A stretch of DNA of 6,563 nucleotides from Pseudomonadota bacterium (GCA_021780275.1 JAJXZC010000773.1:1-6563), one strand, 5' to 3'; positions 1 to 6,405 are shown, numbered from the stretch's first letter. Notes: a model not told the origin generated them from the letters alone. Numbers and translations: made by a program.

Positions 1-117
1 CTCTGGATGGCGTCGGACGACAGTGGCATGATGACGGGCGCCGTCATCCCCTTCGATCAATCGGTGTACGGAGGTTACGACGACGCGCCGACGCCGGCGA
101 AAAGGCTGGAGGCTTGA
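1..117 (+). CDS. Short-chain dehydrogenase/reductase (SDR), C-terminal end only
   Basis: Frame 1 is open from the window edge and ends at TGA 115-117, giving 38 residues. The segment WMASDDSGMMTGAVIPFDQS matches the last strand and turn of classical SDR enzymes, where a Leu-Ala-Ser-Asp-Asp-(Ala/Ser)-x-(Phe/Met)-(Ile/Met)-Thr-Gly-x-x-(Ile/Leu)-x-(Val/Phe)-Asp pattern closes the Rossmann fold near the cofactor site. The catalytic Ser-Tyr-Lys and the glycine motif lie outside the window, so substrate and activity cannot be judged. Only 3 bases separate its stop from the isomerase start, which puts it in the same operon and suggests a second NAD(P)-dependent step in the same sugar or polyol pathway. 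The family call is fairly firm for such a short piece; the function is inference. Confidence 0.72.
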   Translation, partial: LWMASDDSGMMTGAVIPFDQSVYGGYDDAPTPAKRLEA

Positions 118-120
118 GCC

Positions 121-1179
121 ATGCGGACGATCAAAGGCCCCGGTGTTTTTCTGGCGCAGTTCGCCGCCGACGAAGCGCCCTATAATTCGCTGCCGACGCT
201 GGCGAAATGGGCGGCTGACAAAGGCTTCAAGGGCGTGCAGATCCCGACCTGGGATACACGCCTGATCGACATGAAGAAGGCGGCGGAAAGCGACGCCTAT
301 TGCGACGAACTGAAGGGCCTGCTCGCCGATCACGGTCTTGCGATCACGGAATTTGCGTCTCACATCACCGGGCAGCTCGTCGCCGTGCATCCCGCGCATG
401 ACAAGATCATGGATAGTTTTGCGCCCGAGGCCGTCCGGGGCGCCCCGGCGGCGCGCCGCGCCTGGGCCGAGGAGCAACTGCGGTTCGCCGCGCGCGCTTC
501 CAGGCGACTCGGAATTGACCGCCACGTCACCTTCCCCGGCGCGCTGCTTTGGCCCTATCTTTATCCTTATCCGCAATGGCCGGAAGGGTTGGTTGACGAA
601 GGTTTCGACGAACTGGCCAAACGTTGGACGCCGATCCTCGACGATTTCGACGCGCACGGCGTCGATGTCTGCTACGAGATCCACCCGTGCGAGGATCTGC
701 ACGACGGTCATAGTTGGGAGATGTTCCTCGACAAGGTGAAACAGCACCCGCGCGCGAACCTGATGTACGATCCCTCGCATTTCGTATTGCAGGCGCTCGA
801 CTATCTGGCGTTCATCGACCATTACCACGAGCGCATCAAGACGTTCCATGTGAAGGACGCCGAGTTCAGGCCCGACGGCAAGTCGGGCGTATACGGCGGC
901 TATCAGCCCTGGTCGAAACGCGCCGGGCGGTTTCGCAGTCCGGGCGACGGGCAGATCGACTTCGGGGCGATCTTCACGAAGCTCACTACCTACGGCTACG
1001 ACGGCTGGGCCGTGTTGGAATGGGAGTGCTTTGTCAAGAATCCGGAAGATGGCGCCGCCGAAGGCGCGCGCTTTATTTCCGAGCACATCATCCGCGTCTC
1101 TGACCGCGCGTTCGACGATTTCGTAAAATCCGGCGCGGATCGCCGCGCCAACCGGGCGATGCTCGGACTGGAGGATTGA
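121..1179 (+). CDS. Sugar phosphate isomerase/epimerase family protein (xylose isomerase-like TIM barrel)
   Basis: 352-residue cytoplasmic protein of the AP-endonuclease-2/xylose-isomerase-like TIM-barrel superfamily. These enzymes isomerise, epimerise, dehydrate or cleave sugars and keto-sugars using one divalent metal. The expected ligands are visible in order on successive strands: E186 (YEIHP), D217 with H220 (YDPSH), H243 (FHVKD), and E300 or E302 (VLEWE). The Glu-to-Asp spacing of 31 and Asp-to-His spacing of 26 resemble D-psicose/tagatose 3-epimerases, but the gap to the last Glu is longer because of an insert rich in Gly, Tyr and Trp (about 250-278). GGAGG at 108-112 lies 8 bases before ATG 121, which supports this start. 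It follows the SDR gene by 3 bases and overlaps the next oxidoreductase gene by one base, so the three are almost certainly co-transcribed. Pairing with a Gfo/Idh/MocA dehydrogenase fits inosose-type chemistry, 3-keto-sugar lyase/hydrolase chemistry or ketose epimerisation. Choosing among these is not possible from sequence. Confidence 0.9.
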   Translation: MRTIKGPGVFLAQFAADEAPYNSLPTLAKWAADKGFKGVQIPTWDTRLIDMKKAAESDAYCDELKGLLADHGLAITEFASHITGQLVAVHPAHDKIMDSFAPEAVRGAPAARRAWAEEQLRFAARASRRLGIDRHVTFPGALLWPYLYPYPQWPEGLVDEGFDELAKRWTPILDDFDAHGVDVCYEIHPCEDLHDGHSWEMFLDKVKQHPRANLMYDPSHFVLQALDYLAFIDHYHERIKTFHVKDAEFRPDGKSGVYGGYQPWSKRAGRFRSPGDGQIDFGAIFTKLTTYGYDGWAVLEWECFVKNPEDGAAEGARFISEHIIRVSDRAFDDFVKSGADRRANRAMLGLED

Positions 1180-2342
1180 TGGCCGTGCAACGACCCCTGA
1201 CTCTCGGCATGGTGGGCGGCGGGGAGGGCGCCTACATCGGCAACATTCACCGTATCGCGTCGCGGCTGGACGGCAAATGGCGACTGGTCGCCGGCGCCTT
1301 CGACGTCGACCCGCAGCGCGGTCGCGAGTTCGCTATCGGCGAAGGTTTGGATCCCGCCCGCAGCTATGGCGCGTATCAGGATCTGATTGCAGGAGAGACG
1401 GCGCGCGACGATCGCGTCGACGCCGTCGCGATCTGCACGCCAAATTTCACGCACTACCCGATCGCCAAAGCGCTGATCGAAGCGGGCTTCGACGTGATCT
1501 GCGAGAAGCCGCTGACGGCGACGCTTGAGGACGCCGTTGCGTTGGAGAAACTTGCGCGCGAAAGCGGCCGCTTCGTCGGCGTGACCTACACGTATTCGGG
1601 CTATCCGATGGTGCACGAAGCGCGTGTCCGCGTCGCCCGCGGCGAGATCGGCGCCGTGCGCACCGTGCAAGTTGAATATCCGTTGGAATGGATGGCCACC
1701 GCCATCGAAAACAGCGGCAATTTGCAGGCCGCCTGGCGCACAGATCCGAAGAAGAACGGTCGCGGCGGCTCGATCGGCGATATCGGCACCCACGCCTACC
1801 ATCTGGCCGGGTTCGTGACAGGGTTGAAGCTCGACGCGCTTACGGCGGACCTTGCGACCTTCGTAGGAGGTCGAGCGCTCGACGACAATGCACATGTCAT
1901 GATGCGCTACCAAGGCGGCGCGCGCGGTCTCTTGTGGTCGTCTCAGGTCGCCATCGGCAATTCAAACGGCGTGCGGCTGCGTGTATTTGGTGAAACAGGA
2001 TCGTTCCAGTGGTTTCAGGAACAACCCAACGAACTCGTCCTCACCCCGCTCAACGGGCGCACGCAGACAATCAAACGCGGCGCGGACGATCTGTCTGCCG
2101 ACGCGAAGGCGCGCATACGAACTCCACCGGGACATCCCGAAGGCTATCTTGAAGCTTTCGCGAATCTTTACGCCGGCTTCGCGGAGGCGATACGGGCGCG
2201 CCGAGAGCGCCGCGAGGTAGACCCCATCGGCCAGAACGTGCCGCTCGCCTACGATGGTCTCAAGGGCGTGGCGTTCGTCGAGGCCGTCGTCGACAGCTTT
2301 GAGGCAAGCGATCAACCTTGGATTAGACCCGTCGCCGTTTAG
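1179..2342 (+). CDS. Gfo/Idh/MocA family NAD(P)-dependent oxidoreductase
   Basis: 387-residue cytoplasmic dehydrogenase. Family members oxidise a ring hydroxyl of sugars, inositols or glycosides with NAD(P). The N-terminal Rossmann fold has the glycine-rich loop GMVGGGEGAYIG (10-21) and an acidic D42 that would favour NAD. The CTPN segment (86-89) and the EKP motif (109-111, K110 predicted catalytic) follow. The C-terminal alpha/beta sheet domain carries GDIGTHAYH (200-208), with D201 and H205 in the positions of the family's catalytic Asp and His. Length is normal. ATG 1179 shares its A with the upstream TGA (1177-1179), and GGAGG at 1170-1174 is 4 bases before it. The in-frame TTG at 1176 is too close to that site to be the preferred start. 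The overlap implies translational coupling to the isomerase. Substrate is unknown; myo-/scyllo-inositol, 1,5-anhydro sugars or C3 oxidation of glycosides are all compatible. No terminator with a clear T-run follows directly. Confidence 0.92.
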   Translation: MAVQRPLTLGMVGGGEGAYIGNIHRIASRLDGKWRLVAGAFDVDPQRGREFAIGEGLDPARSYGAYQDLIAGETARDDRVDAVAICTPNFTHYPIAKALIEAGFDVICEKPLTATLEDAVALEKLARESGRFVGVTYTYSGYPMVHEARVRVARGEIGAVRTVQVEYPLEWMATAIENSGNLQAAWRTDPKKNGRGGSIGDIGTHAYHLAGFVTGLKLDALTADLATFVGGRALDDNAHVMMRYQGGARGLLWSSQVAIGNSNGVRLRVFGETGSFQWFQEQPNELVLTPLNGRTQTIKRGADDLSADAKARIRTPPGHPEGYLEAFANLYAGFAEAIRARRERREVDPIGQNVPLAYDGLKGVAFVEAVVDSFEASDQPWIRPVAV

Positions 2343-2414
2343 GGTTTTTTGGAGGAGGAGATTGGTCGCGAACGGTTCGGCGAAAGTCTCTCCGAGCGTC
2401 CTCGGTGCGCAGAG

Positions 2415-2432
2415 GCGCTGCGAGCGCAGCGC
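2415..2432 (+). terminator. Perfect 7-bp hairpin, possible transcript end
   Basis: GCGCTGC (2415-2421), loop GAGC, then GCAGCGC (2426-2432). It lies 72 bases after the oxidoreductase stop. No T-run follows (next bases are GTTGGTC), so it is not a classical intrinsic terminator. It could be a 3'-end stabilising stem or part of a Rho-dependent end. A weaker pair, GCCGC (2443-2447) with GCGGC (2465-2469) followed by TTTT, is an alternative end point. Confidence 0.25.
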
Positions 2433-2470
2433 GTTGGTCTCCGCCGCAACGATAATTGCGGAACGCGGCT

Positions 2471-2525
2471 TTTGTAACCGTTCTTTGTAAACTTGCTTGA
2501 CGCGACAATTGCATGATGGTACGGA
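2471..2525 (+). promoter_or_regulatory. Candidate promoter/operator for the transporter operon
   Basis: Two identical TTTGTAA boxes (2471-2477 and 2484-2490) are 13 bases apart, start to start. They sit just ahead of TTGACG (2497-2502), a good sigma-70 -35 match. The hexamer at 17-base spacing is TACGGA (2520-2525), a weak -10 that keeps only the first two consensus bases. The repeats could be half-sites for a LacI-, GntR- or DeoR-type sugar regulator, but no regulator gene is in the window to link them to. If used, the leader would be about 360 bases. A second TTGACG at 2760-2765 with TAAAGC 15 bases further (2781-2786) is a competing, equally weak option. Confidence 0.22.
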
Positions 2526-2841
2526 TTGGCAATCGGCATTGCGTCCAGCGCGGGAGGCGGCGTCGGTATCAGGAAGCAGCGCCAACGGACGCCCAAGGGC
2601 GTGCTGAAAATCAAAACGACCCGTGGAGGAAACAAGAAGGAAGCCCGGAGCATCCCAGATGACGCAGACTGTTTCGGCGCAATCTGCGAGCACACGCTCT
2701 GGAACAATCGCGTTGCCCCATTGCGCGCGCGTTTCTTGGGTTCAAAACGCCGAGCGCCATTGACGTTCGGTCATTTCGTCTAAAGCGCGGGTTCCCAAAC
2801 CGCCGACCGAATGCGCTATTGAGAAGATTGGTCACGTCATA

Positions 2842-2872
2842 CGCGATGATCAAGATCGCGCCGAAATGGCGC
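2842..2872 (+). promoter_or_regulatory. Two overlapping leader hairpins before the binding-protein RBS
   Basis: CGCGAT (2842-2847) pairs with ATCGCG (2855-2860) around a 7-base loop. GCGCC (2858-2862) pairs with GGCGC (2868-2872) around GAAAT. The two share 2858-2860, so both cannot form fully at once. The ribosome binding site AAGGTGGAGG (2875-2884) begins 2 bases after the second stem and remains unpaired in either form. They could stabilise the 5' end or tune access to the site; in GC-rich DNA short stems also arise by chance. Confidence 0.25.
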
Positions 2873-2893
2873 AAAAGGTGGAGGAAAATATTG

Positions 2894-3850
2894 ATGACCT
2901 ACAAGAAGACAATGGCGGCGCTCGCAATGACTGCGAGCGCGATCGCTGGCTCCGCCGCGCTTCTCGCAAGCCCAGCCAGCGCCGAAGGCAAGCAACTGAC
3001 CTTTGCGATCATCACCCATGCCCAGCCGGGCGACACGTTCTGGGACATCATTCGCAAAGGCGCCAGCGCCGCGGCGGCGAAGGACAACGCGAAGCTGATC
3101 TATCTGGCGGCCCCGGAAGGCCCGAAGGAAGCGCAGTTGATCCAGAACGTAATCGACCAGCACGTCGACGGCATCGCCCTGACGCTGGCCTTCCCCGACG
3201 CCGAAGCCTCGACGGTAAAGGCGGCCGAAAAGGCCGGCATTCCAATCGTCGGTTTCAACGCCGGCGTCGACCAATGGAAGGAACAAGGACTGCTTGGCTA
3301 TGCCGGACAGGATGAAACCGTCGCCGGCAAGGCGGTCGGCGAGAGACTGAACAGCGAAGGCGCCAAGAACGTCGTCTGCCTCGACCAGCAGCAGGGCGCG
3401 GTTCAACTCGAAGCGCGCTGCAACGGCATAAAGAGCACGTTCAAGGGGAAGATGGAGGTGCTTTACGCGACCGGCTACGACATGCCGACCGTCAAGGCGC
3501 GCACCCAGGCCAAGCTGCAACAAGACCCGACGATCGATTATGTCGTCACGCTCGGCGCGCCGTTTGCGCCGGTCGTGCTCGATGCTGTCAAGGCGTCGGG
3601 TTCAAAAGCCAAGGTCGGCACTTTCGACATGAGCCCGGTGGCGATCGGGTTGATCGCGAAGGGTGAGATACAATTTGCGGTGGACCAGCAGCCCTATGTC
3701 GAAGGCTACGAAGCCATCGACATGCTCTGGCTCAACATCACAAACGGCGACACCGTCGGCGGTGGCCAGCCGGTGCTGACGGGTCCGTTCTTTGTGACCA
3801 AGGAAAACGCCGCCGCCGTGGCGAAATACGCCAAGGCCGGCACGCGTTAG
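2894..3850 (+). CDS. Periplasmic sugar-binding protein of a CUT2-type ABC importer
   Basis: 318 residues, periplasmic. Residues 1-30 form a Sec signal peptide: basic MTYKK, a hydrophobic Ala-rich core, then ASPASA with predicted cleavage before E31. The mature part is a type I periplasmic-binding fold (Peripla_BP_4, ribose/LacI-like): TFAIITHAQPGDTFWDIIRKG (36-56) opens lobe 1, followed by the VDGIALTLAF strand (91-100) and GIPIVGFNAG (115-124). Lobe 2 holds the FDMSP (244-248) and DQQPYVEGY (264-272) segments seen in sugar binders. F49, W50, D245 and Q265 are plausible ligand contacts. C162 and C176 may form a disulfide. ATG 2894 is preferred: AAGGTGGAGG ends 9 bases upstream and the signal peptide then begins normally. 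An upstream TTG at 2819 would add 25 basic residues, and TTG 2891 adds one. It is the first gene of the importer operon. The sugar is not identifiable; it does not closely resemble my recollection of FrcB. Confidence 0.92.
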   Translation: MTYKKTMAALAMTASAIAGSAALLASPASAEGKQLTFAIITHAQPGDTFWDIIRKGASAAAAKDNAKLIYLAAPEGPKEAQLIQNVIDQHVDGIALTLAFPDAEASTVKAAEKAGIPIVGFNAGVDQWKEQGLLGYAGQDETVAGKAVGERLNSEGAKNVVCLDQQQGAVQLEARCNGIKSTFKGKMEVLYATGYDMPTVKARTQAKLQQDPTIDYVVTLGAPFAPVVLDAVKASGSKAKVGTFDMSPVAIGLIAKGEIQFAVDQQPYVEGYEAIDMLWLNITNGDTVGGGQPVLTGPFFVTKENAAAVAKYAKAGTR

Positions 3851-3898
3851 GTCGATGCATAATAACGATTGAACCGCAACGCGCCGCCGCGGGGGTCC

Positions 3899-3943
3899 GG
3901 GGGTTCGCCTCCCGATCCGCGCGGGGCCTGCGATCGGGAGGTG
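3899..3943 (+). promoter_or_regulatory. RBS-sequestering hairpin with competing UUCG hairpin, between binding protein and permease
   Basis: CCTCCCGATC (3908-3917) is perfectly complementary to GATCGGGAGG (3932-3941). The stem extends through a G-U pair (3907/3942) and a C-G pair (3906/3943) to about 12 bp, with a 14-base loop. Its 3' arm contains GGGAGG (3936-3941), the best Shine-Dalgarno for ATG 3951 (spacing 9). Just upstream, GGGGG (3899-3903), loop TTCG (3904-3907) and CCTCC (3908-3912) form a competing 5-bp hairpin that uses the same CCTCC. A stem here is typical of binding-protein/permease junctions, where it protects the upstream mRNA and lowers permease output. The base pairs are seen directly; the switch-like role is inference. 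Confidence 0.55.
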
Positions 3944-3950
3944 CGCCAGG

Positions 3951-5009
3951 ATGGCCGGAGAGACCACAATGACCGTTGCCGGGGAGACCGCGCGGCGCCA
4001 GCAACTGCAACCGCAGAGCGCGTGGAAGAAGATTCTCAAACGGCCGGAAGCCGGCGCCCTTGGCGGCGCGATCCTGGTATTTGTATTCTTCTGGATCTTG
4101 GCGCCGCCTTTCAGGCAGATCCCGGCGTTCACGACGGTGCTCTATCAGGCGGCGACCATCGGCATCCCCGCCGTCGCGGTCTCGATGCTGATGATCGGCG
4201 GCGAATTCGATCTGTCGGCCGGCGTCGCGGTCACCACGAATTCCCTTGCGGCCTCCATCTTCGCGACCCACGTCGCCGGCAACCTTTGGGTTGGCGTCGT
4301 CTTCTCGCTGGCCTTCGCGCTGGCGCTCGGCGCCGTCAATGGCTGGCTGCTGATCCGCACCAAGCTGCCGAGCTTCCTGGTCACGCTCGGTTCTTTCCTG
4401 ATGCTGCAAGGGCTCAACATCGCGCTTACGAAGTTGATCACCGGCAATGTCGCGACAGAAGACATCTCCGGCATGGCGGGCTTCGATGCGCTCAAATCTA
4501 TTTTTGCCGCGAACTTCCAGTTCGGCCGCGTTCAGGTATCCATCGCCATCCTCTATTGGCTCGTGCTGGTTATCGTCGCCACCTGGATACTTCTGCGCAC
4601 AAAAGTGGGAAACTGGATCGTGGCGGTGGGAGGCAGCGCCGACAGCGCCCGCGCGGTCGGCGTTCCCGTGACCAAGGTCAAAATCGGCCTCTTCATGGCC
4701 GTGGGCTTTGGTTGCTGGTTCCTGGCGATGCACCTGCTCTTTGCCTACAACACGGTGCAATCGGGCGCCGGCATCGGCAACGAGTTGCTCTACATCGCCG
4801 CTTCGGTGGTCGGGGGGTGTTTGCTCACCGGCGGTTATGGATCCGCCGTAGGGTCTGCGCTTGGCGCGTTCATATTCGGGATGACGACGGAAGGCGTCAT
4901 CTACGCGGACTGGGACGCCGACTGGTTCCAGTTCTTCGTCGGCGCGATGCTTTTGCTCGCCACAGTCGTCAACACTTGGATCCGCGCCCGCGCCAGCAAG
5001 GGGAAGTGA
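3951..5009 (+). CDS. CUT2-type sugar ABC transporter permease (BPD_transp_2)
   Basis: 352-residue polytopic inner-membrane protein of the RbsC/FrcC family (BPD_transp_2), which forms the sugar channel as a dimer. A cytoplasmic N-tail (1-38, basic) is followed by many hydrophobic segments, the clearest around 39-51, 66-83, 112-129, 139-160, 195-215, 245-265, 281-308 and 325-343. Family marks include MIGGEFDLSAG (81-91), PSFLVTLGSFLMLQG (140-154), the cytoplasmic coupling loop VGGSADSARAVGVPVTKVK (226-244) and VVGGCLLTGGYGSAVGSALG (286-305). Two starts are plausible. ATG 3951 has GGGAGG 9 bases upstream, but that site lies in a hairpin. ATG 3969, six codons on, has an exposed GGAGAG (3957-3962). 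Both give a full permease. The gene sits 100 bases after the binding protein and one base before the ATPase, so all three should be one operon. Confidence 0.93.
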   Translation: MAGETTMTVAGETARRQQLQPQSAWKKILKRPEAGALGGAILVFVFFWILAPPFRQIPAFTTVLYQAATIGIPAVAVSMLMIGGEFDLSAGVAVTTNSLAASIFATHVAGNLWVGVVFSLAFALALGAVNGWLLIRTKLPSFLVTLGSFLMLQGLNIALTKLITGNVATEDISGMAGFDALKSIFAANFQFGRVQVSIAILYWLVLVIVATWILLRTKVGNWIVAVGGSADSARAVGVPVTKVKIGLFMAVGFGCWFLAMHLLFAYNTVQSGAGIGNELLYIAASVVGGCLLTGGYGSAVGSALGAFIFGMTTEGVIYADWDADWFQFFVGAMLLLATVVNTWIRARASKGK

Positions 5010-5010
5010 G

Positions 5011-5820
5011 ATGTCCAGTTCCGACGCGCCCATTATCGAATTCAAGAATATCGGCAAGACCTACGGCAACATCAGCGCGCTTCGCGGCGTAAGCATGTGC
5101 ATCCGCCAAGGGGAAGTGACATGCATTCTCGGCGACAACGGCGCCGGCAAATCGACGCTGATTTCGATCGTCGCCGGGCTGTTCGGCCACGACGAAGGCG
5201 AATATCTCGTCGATGGAAAGCCTCGACACTTCTCCTCGCCCCGCGAGGCGCTCAATCTTGGCATTGCGGCGGTCTACCAGACGCTCGCGTTGGTCCCTCT
5301 CCTCCCCGTATGGCGAAACTTCTTTCTCGGCTCCGAACTGGTGAAGGGTAAGGGCCCCGTCAGTCGTCTCGACACTGCGCAGATGATGACAAAGACGCAG
5401 GTCGAGTTGCACCGAATGGGTATCGATCTCGAAGACCTTGAACAGCCGGTTGGCACGCTCTCGGGCGGCCAGCGTCAAGTGGTGGCGATCGCCCGAGCCG
5501 TTCATTTCGGCGCGCGCGTGCTGATCCTCGACGAGCCGACGGCTGCGCTCGGCGTGGCGCAATCGGGCCTCGTCCTGCGCTATATCAAGCAAGCGGCGCA
5601 GGAACAGGGCATCGGCGTGATTTTCATCACCCACAACCCGCATCATGCGATGCTGGTTGGCGACCATTTCATGGTGCTGGCCCGTGGCGAGGTCGAACTC
5701 GACACGCCGCGCGCGGACCTTACGCTTGAAAAGCTGACATTCCATATGGCCGGCGGAAACGGGCTCCGATCTCTGGAGCATGAAATCCGTGGTTCCGGCG
5801 CGAGCGGGCCCTCTAACTGA
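5011..5820 (+). CDS. Sugar ABC transporter ATP-binding protein, single domain, FrcA-like
   Basis: 269-residue cytoplasmic ATPase that powers the importer as a dimer at the permease's inner face. All key motifs are intact: Walker A GDNGAGKST (41-49), Q-loop Q90, signature LSGGQ (150-154), Walker B LILDEP (171-176, catalytic E175) and switch H208 (THNPHH). Most CUT2 ATPases (RbsA, XylG, MglA) are about 500 residues with two fused domains. This protein has one domain, and both its length and the PTAALGVAQSG and ITHNPHHA segments resemble FrcA of the rhizobial fructose importer. The C-terminal 20 residues are Ser/Gly-rich and probably disordered. ATG 5011 is one base after the permease stop, with AAGGGGAAG (4999-5007) as ribosome binding site overlapping that stop, so coupled translation is likely. 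I leave the symbol empty because fructose specificity is not shown. Confidence 0.93.
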   Translation: MSSSDAPIIEFKNIGKTYGNISALRGVSMCIRQGEVTCILGDNGAGKSTLISIVAGLFGHDEGEYLVDGKPRHFSSPREALNLGIAAVYQTLALVPLLPVWRNFFLGSELVKGKGPVSRLDTAQMMTKTQVELHRMGIDLEDLEQPVGTLSGGQRQVVAIARAVHFGARVLILDEPTAALGVAQSGLVLRYIKQAAQEQGIGVIFITHNPHHAMLVGDHFMVLARGEVELDTPRADLTLEKLTFHMAGGNGLRSLEHEIRGSGASGPSN

Positions 5821-6040
5821 AGCCCAATAGAAATATTGTCGGACGAGTTTAGCGTCGACACCTCCTGCGTGATCAAGCCATGAACTTCTGCTGGGTCACT
5901 TGTCCGGCGCCTTTACGCCTATGGTTTTTCTGAGTTGGGGGTCGGCGGATTTTCTGGGTTATTGGATAATACGAAGTCTCGGAGATCGCGACTAAGCCGG
6001 CCGGGTTTTGATTCGAGGGGGTGAAGGAAGGAGGTCGGCC

Positions 6041-6360
6041 ATGCCGGTTCCGATTCGGGCTGATTTTGACGCCTCCGGCCTGCGCGTGCTTGCGAAGAAG
6101 AGCAAGGATGGCGCACAAGCACGGCGATTGCTCGCAGTGGCTGCTATCTATGACAGGGCGAGCCGGACGGAGGCGACCAAGATCGCCGGGGTTACGTACT
6201 GGATCATTCGCGACTGGGTTGTAAAGTTCAACGCTTCAGACCCGGACGGCTGAGAGACAGCAAAGCGCCGGACCCGTCGCCTCGTCTGAGCGAGGAACAT
6301 TGCAAGGCGCTTGCGGCGATGATCGAAAGCGGGCCGATCCCGGCGGTTCATGGCGTCGTG
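6041..6360 (+). pseudogene. IS630-family transposase, N-terminal remnant (frameshifted and truncated)
   Basis: ATG 6041 has AAGGAGG (6028-6034) 6 bases upstream. The open frame runs 70 residues to TGA 6251-6253. It begins MPVPIRADFDASGLRVLAKK and contains a helix-turn-helix around RTEATKIAGVTYWIIRDWVVKFN (42-64), typical of the DNA-binding domain of IS630/Tc1-mariner transposases. Adding one base before TG 6251-6252 restores DG-LRDSKAPDPSPRLSEEHCKAL and then AAMIESGPIPAVHGVV, the usual continuation of this family, up to 6360. After that the match stops, where RWRLVDL and the catalytic DDE domain would be expected. About 107 of some 340 residues remain, so it cannot encode a transposase. The frameshift site (GGACGGCTGAG) is not an obvious slippery sequence, which argues for decay rather than programmed shifting. 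The stretch 5821-6040 before it holds no gene; it may contain the element's left end, but I could not fix terminal repeats. Confidence 0.85.
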
Positions 6361-6405
6361 CTGGTCGCCGCGGCGTCTTTTGTGGCGACGATCGCGCTTG
6401 TAGGG

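Larger units (their letters stand above)
2343..2893. other. Intergenic region between catabolic genes and transporter operon
   Basis: No frame here looks like a real gene. The longest plus-strand candidate (2526-2783, 85 codons) and its minus-strand counterparts are arginine-rich, show no recognisable motif and have the residue mix of shadow frames. The region is less uniformly GC-rich than its surroundings, especially 2450-2530. It contains a perfect hairpin (2415-2432), a second inverted repeat CCGCAA/TTGCGG (2444-2449 and 2456-2461), a GCCGC...GCGGC pair ending in TTTT (2443-2473), duplicated TTTGTAA boxes (2471-2477 and 2484-2490), TTGACG boxes at 2497 and 2760, and two overlapping leader hairpins (2842-2872). 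The likely content is the 3' end of one transcript and the promoter plus leader of the next. Confidence 0.6.

Noticed and set aside
2526..2783. 85-codon plus-strand open frame in the intergenic gap
   Set aside because: Arg/Lys-rich composition with no motif, no clear ribosome binding site, and overlap with several equally long frames on the minus strand.
2819..2893. Longer binding-protein start from TTG 2819, or internal ATG 2846
   Set aside because: It would put about 25 (or 16) basic residues ahead of a normal signal peptide, whereas ATG 2894 has a strong ribosome binding site and begins a textbook Sec signal.
3738..5057. 439-codon minus-strand open frame opposite the permease
   Set aside because: Its composition (many Arg, His, Asp, Gln) is that of an antisense shadow in GC-rich DNA, and the opposite strand encodes a clear permease with family motifs.
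3869..5092. 407-codon plus-strand frame overlapping the permease
   Set aside because: Very Arg-rich low-complexity translation, out of frame with the recognisable permease; a GC-frame artefact.
4999..5123. Near-identical 16-mers AAGGGGAAGTGAGATG (4999-5014) and AAGGGGAAGTGACATG (5108-5123)
   Set aside because: The second copy lies within the ATPase coding sequence and its ATG is out of frame; one short match of ribosome-site-like sequence is best read as coincidence.
5825..5838. CAATA-GAAA-TATTG stem just after the ATPase stop
   Set aside because: A 5-bp AT-rich stem with no T-run after it; not stable enough to support a terminator or other element.
5906..5929. GGCG/CGCC mini-stem followed by TATGGTTTTT as terminator of the importer operon
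   Set aside because: Only 4 bp with a 6-base loop, and the T-run is displaced by 5 bases; too weak to call.
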